A DNA stretch of 64,000 nucleotides from Quercus robur (Eukaryota; Streptophyta; Magnoliopsida; Fagales; Fagaceae): assembly GCF_932294415.1 (NCBI RefSeq), contig NC_065538.1, forward strand, positions 80,737,834 to 80,801,833. The letters are read 5' to 3'. Both the position numbers and the translations under genes were made by a program. Position 1 is the stretch's first letter, and every line of letters begins with the position of its first letter. The notes beneath the pieces are model-generated. The model was not told the origin of the DNA. It was given only the letters and a program-made list of their open reading frames with translations, and made no database searches. Below are positions 57,489 through 64,000 of the stretch, one piece after another.

Positions 57489-58723
57489 GATACCTAGCTC
57501 AGGGGATCCTGCCAACTGACAGAACACTAGCCCACAAGCTCAAGAAACTAGCGGACAGATATTTCTTGCAGAACGACATCTTATTCAAAAAGGGATACAG
57601 TGGGGATCCCCTAAGGTACCTGGGGCCAAAGGAAGCTAAAGAAGTAGTCAGGGAAGTTCATTCTGGAGATTATGGAAGTCACCCGGGGAAAAGAAGGCTG
57701 TATAAGCAATTACTGTTGTTGGGATATTACTGGCCAACGATGAAAAGGGACTCTGAGGAGCTAGTCAAAACATGCCATGCCTGCCAAGTCCTGGGAGATG
57801 CAATTCACACTCACCCAAATGTTCTACAGGATATGACGACACCATGGTCTTTCCACACTTGGGGGTTTGATCTCATAGGGCCTATAAACCCTCCATCCAA
57901 CGGCTACATATGGATCCTGGCAGCCACCGAGTACTTTACAAAATGGGTAGAGACCATTCCTTCGAAAAAAGCCACTGGAGCAGCCGTACCAAATTTCATT
58001 CGAAACCACATCATTACAAGGTTCGGGATCCCCAAAAGATTGATCAGTGACAATGAAACCCCATTCATAAACAAAGACATGAAGGGGTTAATTGAAGCAT
58101 ATCACATCAAGCATGAGAGGTCTACCCTATACTACCCACAAGGAAACGGCCAAGCTTAAGCTACCAATAGGGTAATGTTGAAGATCCTTAAGAAGATGAA
58201 GCATGAGTATGGAGGAAAATGGAGTGATCATCTGGCAGATGTACTCTGGGCATGTAGGAGCTCTGTAAAGACAGCCACAGGATTCTCCCCATTTTCCCTA
58301 GTCTATGGAACAGAAGCTATCAGCCCCGTGGAGTTAGTCATTCCTACACCAAGGGTAGTTCTGGAAGAAAGCCAAAAAGAGAGTGAGAACACAAACAATA
58401 AAATAAGGCTGGCAGATCTGGAAAGGGTAGAAGAAGAAAGAGAGCTGGCCAAGAAAAGAAGCCAGAGGTACCAACAAAGAATGACTAGAGCATATGCACA
58501 AGCAGTACGCCCAAGAATGTTCACTGAAGGGCAATTGGTACTAAGGATGGCGGAGCACGTAAGGAGGAACCTACCAGGGCCCTCCAAGTTCACCCCAAAG
58601 TGGGAGGGACCCTACATCATTAGTGCAGCCCATGAGAGTGGGTATTATTACCTTACCAAGGAAGATGTGACAGTCCTGATAGAACCCATAAACAGGAAAT
58701 GGCTGAAACAATACTATGCATAA
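57489..58723 (+). pseudogene. Integrase, third element
   Basis: Zinc-binding region HSGDYGSHPGKRRLYKQL and CHACQ, then the core with Asp in WGFDLIGPI and Asp in SDNETPF. The third catalytic residue, Glu in GQAEATN-type motifs, is exactly where TAA (58157-58159) now stands. The C-terminus (KFTPKWEGPYIISAAHESG, WLKQYYA) runs open to 58723. Only this stop interrupts 1.2 kb. Confidence 0.87.
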
Positions 58724-59526
58724 GGACGAGTGGATCCCGGCACACCAGGATCCTTTTACCAGCTTCACAACCTGCTAAGTGTTTTTATTTTTATCTTTTT
58801 TTATTTCCTTCAGCTTTTGTCACGAATTCTGGTCTAAATGATTTTGTTCAGGAACCTATGATAGATTGACACTTTGTGGTCAATACTATACTAAATGATT
58901 TTCTTTGTTCCTTAAAAGATGACCATATTTTAATGAAGTTCCTTTTTATTCAATATTTAAGTCTTTCTTTTAACACTGCAAAGTCCAAGTTTGGATAGAT
59001 TTAAGGAAGGATACCTGAGTCAAAAAAAAAAAAAAAAAAAGGTATGTAATACCCTTTTACATATGGCCCAGGATTCACCTCACAGATAATTTCAGATACC
59101 CCACAGACAGTTCCAAGTGCATAGGTCTAGGATCACAGGCAAAAGTAAAATACCCAAGATACCTAGCCTAGCACTTGGCAAAAGAGGGGAACCTGTCAAA
59201 GTTCATGAACTGGGATCGTATCTCAAAAAAAAAATATAAGGGAAAAGATACTAGTATACCCAGTTCAGCACTTGCACAATAGACCATCGGGTACCTGGAC
59301 CAGAACTCACAGTGAAGCCTGTAGGAACCATGGTCCAGGACTCAGGAAAGAAAAGAGAAAAGTCATATATCAAAAAAAAAAGAAGGCAATATATCAAAGA
59401 AAAAGGCAGATTCACATACTAAGAAATTAGAAGCAGTTTTGAAACACAAGCAAAAAAAAAGGGAGAGCAGTGTTCAAAAAAAAAAACTTATACAACCCCA
59501 AATTGTTTATATGAATCTAAAGTAAG
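58724..59526. other. Non-coding spacer between integrase and the antisense gene
   Basis: AT-rich, with repeated pieces such as CATATATCAAAAAA and A tracts, and CAGGATCC-like words. The two genes are convergent here, so this is the 3' UTR of both. Confidence 0.6.
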
Positions 59527-62500
59527 CTAAGGAATGAGGCCGGCCAACAAGGAGCCATCCGGAAGAATGACAGGCACAGTTGAAGCAGAAAGAATCCTCT
59601 GCCGCTTGACCTTCAAATCTTGTAAAACCTTGTGAGCACGAGCCAAAGTTTCCTCAGTAGCAGCTATCTCAACGTCTATGCTCTTGGAGGATTGCCTCTG
59701 AAACAGCATATGAGCCAACAGGCGCAAGTGATCCAACAAAAAAGACAAATTGAACTTGGCCTCCAGAAGGTCTTGGACCACCCCTCTCCACTCCAAAAGC
59801 CTTTCTTCAGACAAAGAGTCCACAGAAGAATTCCTCAGGGAAACCAGCACAGCGCATAACAACTCCATCAAAATATTACCCAGAAAAACGCCTCCCCTGA
59901 AGCCACTGGTGAAATCCCCGTAACTCTTGAGCAGACTCTCTAACAGCGGCAGGCCTTCAACAGGAACAAAGAAACGCAGGAAGCTGCCATAAGAAGACCC
60001 AAAAGAATAGAAGTGGCTGGTAGGAAGGCTGTTAAACTCCAAAAGGTGAAAGCGAGCTAGAAAGGAGGAAAGCCTTGAATCAAGATCTGAGGCAGCCACT
60101 CCCGAGGCATCCCCCATCGCTGTGTCACCGCTTGCAGAGACTGGAGGACTTGCAGCCTTTTGCTTTAACTGAAGATCAGCAATTCGAACGGATCTCACAA
60201 TTCCTTTGGGGATAACAGCCTCAGAATCTTTAAAGCCTGCGTCAATATTTGTAAAAGAAAAGGAAAAGGAAGAACAGATTTAGTCTAAAAAAAAAAAAGG
60301 GGAAGAACAAACCAGTACCGACTTCTTGAGGCAGAGCCTCTTCTTCCTAATCTCCTGATTTCCCTGAAGATTCTGGGAAAGAACATAAAGCAAGTTGAAG
60401 AAAAGGTAAAGAACTAGTGGCAAAATGGCTAAAGGAAGGAAGAGATGCAGGGGGCTTTGCCATGGAAGAAGGAAAAGAAAAGAGGGTAGGGAAAGAAAGA
60501 AAGAAAGAGGAAACACAGTGGAATCAGCTTGCACTCACCTTCTGAGCTTTCTGATTCCAAGGAAGAGGCAATACTGCGAGCAGACCTCACACTGGCTTGA
60601 CCTAAAAGGAGAAAGAAAAGAAGGAACTCAAAAAAAAAAAAAAAAACGGGAAAAGAAAAATAGAGATGAAATGCTATTTTAAGGAAAACATGGCTCACCT
60701 GTTTGTTTGGATAAAGGAGTGTCTCCCAAAGTCCCTTTATCTGACAATGTTTGAGGAAACACAGTTCTAATGGGACTAGGAGTGCGCTCAAGTGGGGACT
60801 TTGAGATGCAGGGATCTTAAAAGCTTCGGGATCCTGAGAATCCTGAGAACCCTGCATCGGTTGCTCAGTCTCCTCAACCAGGCCACCACTAGGGGGCTCC
60901 TCCCCCACAATAGGAAATGCAACGGAAAGGGCAGTAACAGCTTCTTCCGGAATTTTGCCGGTCACAGGAGGAGACACCTCCACCTAAAAAAAAAGAGGGA
61001 GAAGCAATGCAAAGTGAAAACAACGGGGTAATACTAACAACGCAGTGCCAGAGCAAAAGGGAGAAAACGTGAACAAAGAAAAACACATACCACGTCCTCA
61101 CCAGAAGATTGGCTTTTGCCCTTCTTATAATCTGACTTGCGTTTGGACTGCAAAGGAAACCACCACTTGTCAACAAAGAAGAAGTAATTGCAATAATATG
61201 AACAAGTGAAAAAAGAGAGAAGAAGGAAGGAAGTCTTGCCCTTCTCTCTCTATCTACAGATTCTCTAGAAGTCTTTTGTTTACTACGAGCACGCCCAGAG
61301 AGTCCTAAAGGGGGCTGGGATACAAAACCAGAGGAGCTTAAAGAACCATGGACTGAAACAGTCACAAGAACCTGGGAAAAAGAAGACTCTACCTTGGTCT
61401 TCTTCCGGGTCCTTGAAGCCAAAGGTTGCCCGACATCCTTGCCTTCTTGGGATACCAAAGGTGTTTGAGATTTCCTAGTTTTTCTTCTTTTCGTCTCAGG
61501 ACCAACCTTCATGCCCTCTGTACTTTCCTCAACATCAACTGTTTTCTTTTTTCCTGGCTTGACATCCTTGTCTTTGCCCGAAGCGGTAGCAGCACCTATT
61601 GTCTCCACTGCACCTTTCTTAATAGGTACTCCAAAGGAAGTGCCAATAATGAGACTGCAACCCAACCAAGTCTCAGGAAAATCTTGCGCATAAGTCACCC
61701 AACCTCCCCTGGAGGCATGCCACTCTGTGAACCCAACCTTGTTGCTTACGGCAGTAGAAACAATTCCAGCTGTAGGAAGGGATAAACGCCTATTGAATGT
61801 CGGAGCAGAAGCAATACCAAGATTCGGGGTTTCCCGAACTAAACCAAAGCCAACATAGTCAATGAAAGACTTCTGTATTCTTCTCTAATAACTAGTATAG
61901 CCACTAGAAGCAAAAACTCCTCTCTGGGAGTTAGGCACTGCAAGTTGGGGGCTCCTCTCCGTGACCAATAAGAAAAGGCCTGCAGCCTTAAGAAAGGATC
62001 CAAAGAAGGAAGGGACGGCACCACGTCCTTAAAAACTGGAGGAATGTCTTGATCAAAACCAAACTGCCGGAGCACCCAGTGTGCTGAATAATGGGTATAT
62101 TTTGGGCCACTCAAAGAGGGCACAGGAAGCCAAGAGCGGCTAGTGTAGGCAAGATAAGTCAGACTGCCCTCATCACCACAGCGTAAGTCAAAAGTATTAC
62201 CTATAGAAGATAAAAAAGAAGACAACACAGAATCACACACAAAGCCAGGGCCAAACTCACGAGGAGATCTCCAATGTAAGTTCCCTGCTTGATCAAATAA
62301 CTCCACAAGATTGAGGCCACCACCTTTCAAGCTAATCCAACGAAAAATAATGGGAAAAGCATCAGTCAAATTGCCACAAAGACCCTTCACTATGTCAGGG
62401 GATCCTTGGAATTTATCCTTCACAAATTTCAAATTCCTGCACTTGGCTAAAGTAGCTGCAGAACGGTCCCACATAAAAATCTGAAGGATAGCACAATGAA

Positions 62501-62975
62501 GAGACGAGGTAATCACATAACAAGAATCACCCTCGGTCTCATCTCCATGAAGCTGGTCCAATTGAGAATACACATGACCCAAAAACAGAGGGGCTAAAGG
62601 ATATTGGGTACCTCGAGCCAACTTGATCGCTAGTGGAAAAAAGGAAGACTTAACCCCGTACCCAGGAAACTCGCTGAACAAGAATTTGCTAAGCCAAAAT
62701 GCCAAAAAACCAGCCCACCTCACTTCCTTATTCTTCTCACAAGAAAGGGTCATCACCCATCTCCCCATCCTAGCCGGCTTACCACCAGGAGAGGCAGCAC
62801 GACCACCAAAATAGCAAAACAGTTTATCTTCCACCACGAGATCCTCTTAAGAAAGGTTGATATCAAAGGGACTCTCATCACCAAACACCGGAAGAAGGAA
62901 GTTGTTAACCACGTCCTCCAGGATAATCGTCAATTCACCAACAGAAAAGAAAAAAGTATGAAGGTGTGAGAGTGT
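59527..62975 (-). pseudogene. Antisense gene of the third element: plant mobile domain (PMD) protein, N-terminus lost
   Basis: On minus the frame enters from the LTR junction with HTFFFSVGELTIILEDVVNN, the conserved mid-part of the plant mobile domain (PF10536-type). It continues GGKPARMGRWVMTLSC, WLSKFLFSEFPGYGVKSSFF and LQIFMWDRS. A frame shift lies near 61860 and a TAA near 62847. Then come basic stretches (KRRKTRKSQ, a likely nuclear signal), short exons at about 61082-61140 and 60790-60983 with GT-AG borders, and a final exon 59527-60198 with a helical C-terminus. Related host proteins (MAIL1/MAIN) act in silencing and genome integrity; that this copy does so is speculation. The first half of the domain is absent. 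Confidence 0.75.
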
Positions 62976-64000
62976 CTTTTTCGGGATACTCAGGCCCAAG
63001 GATCCCGAGCCTGAATGAAAAAGAAAGGATTTGGTGGACTGGGCCTTGACTCACCGCAGCTAAATGGCTGTTTAAGAATCAAGTGAATGCAGAGAATACT
63101 CCTGACAACATACAGAAAAAAAATGACAAACAAGGATATCGAGGAGTGCCCAAAATTAACAACGTAAGTTCAGAAAGAAAGAAAAGCAGGATTAGCAAGA
63201 CAATAAAAAAAAAGTACTGTGGGGATCCTGGGAATTATGAAACAGTATTTCATTAAGGCATTATCTGTTTGATTACAGAAAGCTCACTAGGACATGATAC
63301 AAGGTCCAATCAAGCTCAAAAATTGCAGCCTTGAATGGCTATTTCAGCCTTCAAAACTTGCGAAGTTTGATTCTCGTTGGATCTGAGTATGTGCCATAGT
63401 TGCTTTTACAGGATATCGGGAAGCAGTATTTGTTTTCCCTTAGTATTTTCTTTCTGCACAGATTTTCTGATAGTTTTCCCTAGAGAATTTCTTCTTTCTT
63501 GTGTTTCTTTCTTTTTTTTTCGCTGCCTTCTTCACAACCCATCCCCTCCTTTTATAATGGAGTTTTCTGGGCGTCCTGGGGAACCATTGGTTCCCCTGTT
63601 TTGCTTTCCTGCGAACAGAGCACGTCTTGTCCCTGTTGTCTTGGTAAGTCCTTTTTCCGTTTCTTCTCATTCTTTCCTTCTCTCAGTTCTGATCCTTTTG
63701 AAAGCTTCTGGTTGGCTATCTTCTTTGGGAGTGCTGAGGTATGCCCTTCTCGGCATCCCCACTTCTGGCACCTTCTGCTTTTCCTTTTCTTTCCTATTTG
63801 GGCGGAATCCCGTCCTGCCTTTTTAAAGATTGTTTGTTGTCATCCTTCTTCCCTGTCTTGGTTCCCCGAGGACTCTTCTGTCTGTGCCGTGAGAAGTCAC
63901 TCGCGCTTTTTGTTTTTTCTTGTTTTCTTCTTTTCTTTTCTCTGTCTTCTTTCTATCGAGCTGTCCCGATCTTCCTTCTTCTTTGTGCCTGAAAGGATCC
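62965..64000 (-). repeat. Second LTR of the third element, inverted, cut by the window end
   Basis: Reverse complement of about 52293-53335: GAAAGCTCACTAGGA, GACTCACCGCAGCTAA and the TATA box all recur inverted. About 220 bp of the LTR should lie beyond position 64000. Confidence 0.88.

Larger units (their letters stand above)
52073..64000 (+). mobile_element. Third Tat-type Ty3/gypsy element with antisense plant-mobile-domain gene and inverted second LTR
   Basis: The left LTR (52073-53335) is followed by a primer site and by gag, protease, RT, RNase H, a second RNase H and integrase on plus (53397-58723). A multi-exon plant-mobile-domain gene lies on minus (59527-62975). At 62965-64000 comes an LTR of the same family, but reverse-complemented relative to the left one. 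A normal element would have a direct LTR here. The junction sits inside the mobile-domain frame at TGTGAGAGTG, which is also the LTR end. This is either a rearranged element or two elements joined head to head. The window ends before this can be settled. Confidence 0.85.

Noticed and set aside
1..64000. CRISPR arrays, bacterial operons, ribosome binding sites, riboswitches
   Set aside because: Introns, LTR elements, SINEs and receptor kinases show plant nuclear DNA. The tandem repeats have no unique spacers.

Overview
The window is nuclear DNA of a flowering plant, probably a woody eudicot. The look of the repeat families suggests Fagaceae (oak or chestnut), but that is familiarity and not proof. 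It is intergenic DNA dominated by mobile elements. The only host-type genes are two decayed copies, on the minus strand, of a G-type lectin S-receptor-like kinase. They belong to one tandem segmental duplication (copy 1 about 6.8-33 kb, copy 2 about 44.9-52 kb).

Layout: 1-4757 is a Tat-type Ty3/gypsy derivative lying on the minus strand, and its only coding region is a three-exon gene on the opposite strand. 4758-6250 is AT-rich DNA with a 10-bp-period minisatellite. 7365-20089 is kinase copy 1, split by a 9.6 kb Tat-type element (9240-18840) that has LTRs of 527 bp each, a near-perfect target duplication, an internal inversion, an antisense four-exon gene and a 46-bp tandem array. 21134-22247 is a hAT-like element. 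22502-30756 is a Mutator-like element with a perfect 9-bp target duplication. It contains a gene-poor LTR element with a Met-tRNA primer site (24361-30567), whose 3' LTR contains a TAA-flanked MITE: three levels of nesting. 31.6-36.5 kb holds duplicated intergenic sequence, a second MITE of that family with its empty site alongside, a young SINE, a hAT element with a perfect 8-bp duplication and other MITE candidates. 36940-44614 is a Helitron-like segment with exon-like pieces and a cytochrome P450 fragment. 45076-48365 is kinase copy 2, broken only by single-base changes in homopolymers. 48.9-51.8 kb holds a hAT-like element, a 428-bp near-perfect fold-back and a further MITE. 52073-64000 is a third Tat-type element with gag-pol on plus, a plant-mobile-domain gene on minus, and a second LTR in inverted orientation running off the window.

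The unifying observation is that all three Tat-type elements carry a spliced, non-gag-pol gene on the strand opposite to the element, between integrase and the 3' LTR. Two carry a gypsy-type-transposase-like protein with a coiled-coil tail, and one carries a plant-mobile-domain protein. In one element this gene is all that remains between the LTRs. Two of the elements are rearranged at short inverted homologies. Almost all premature stops in the three elements look like C-to-T decay. No intact autonomous element or intact host gene was found.
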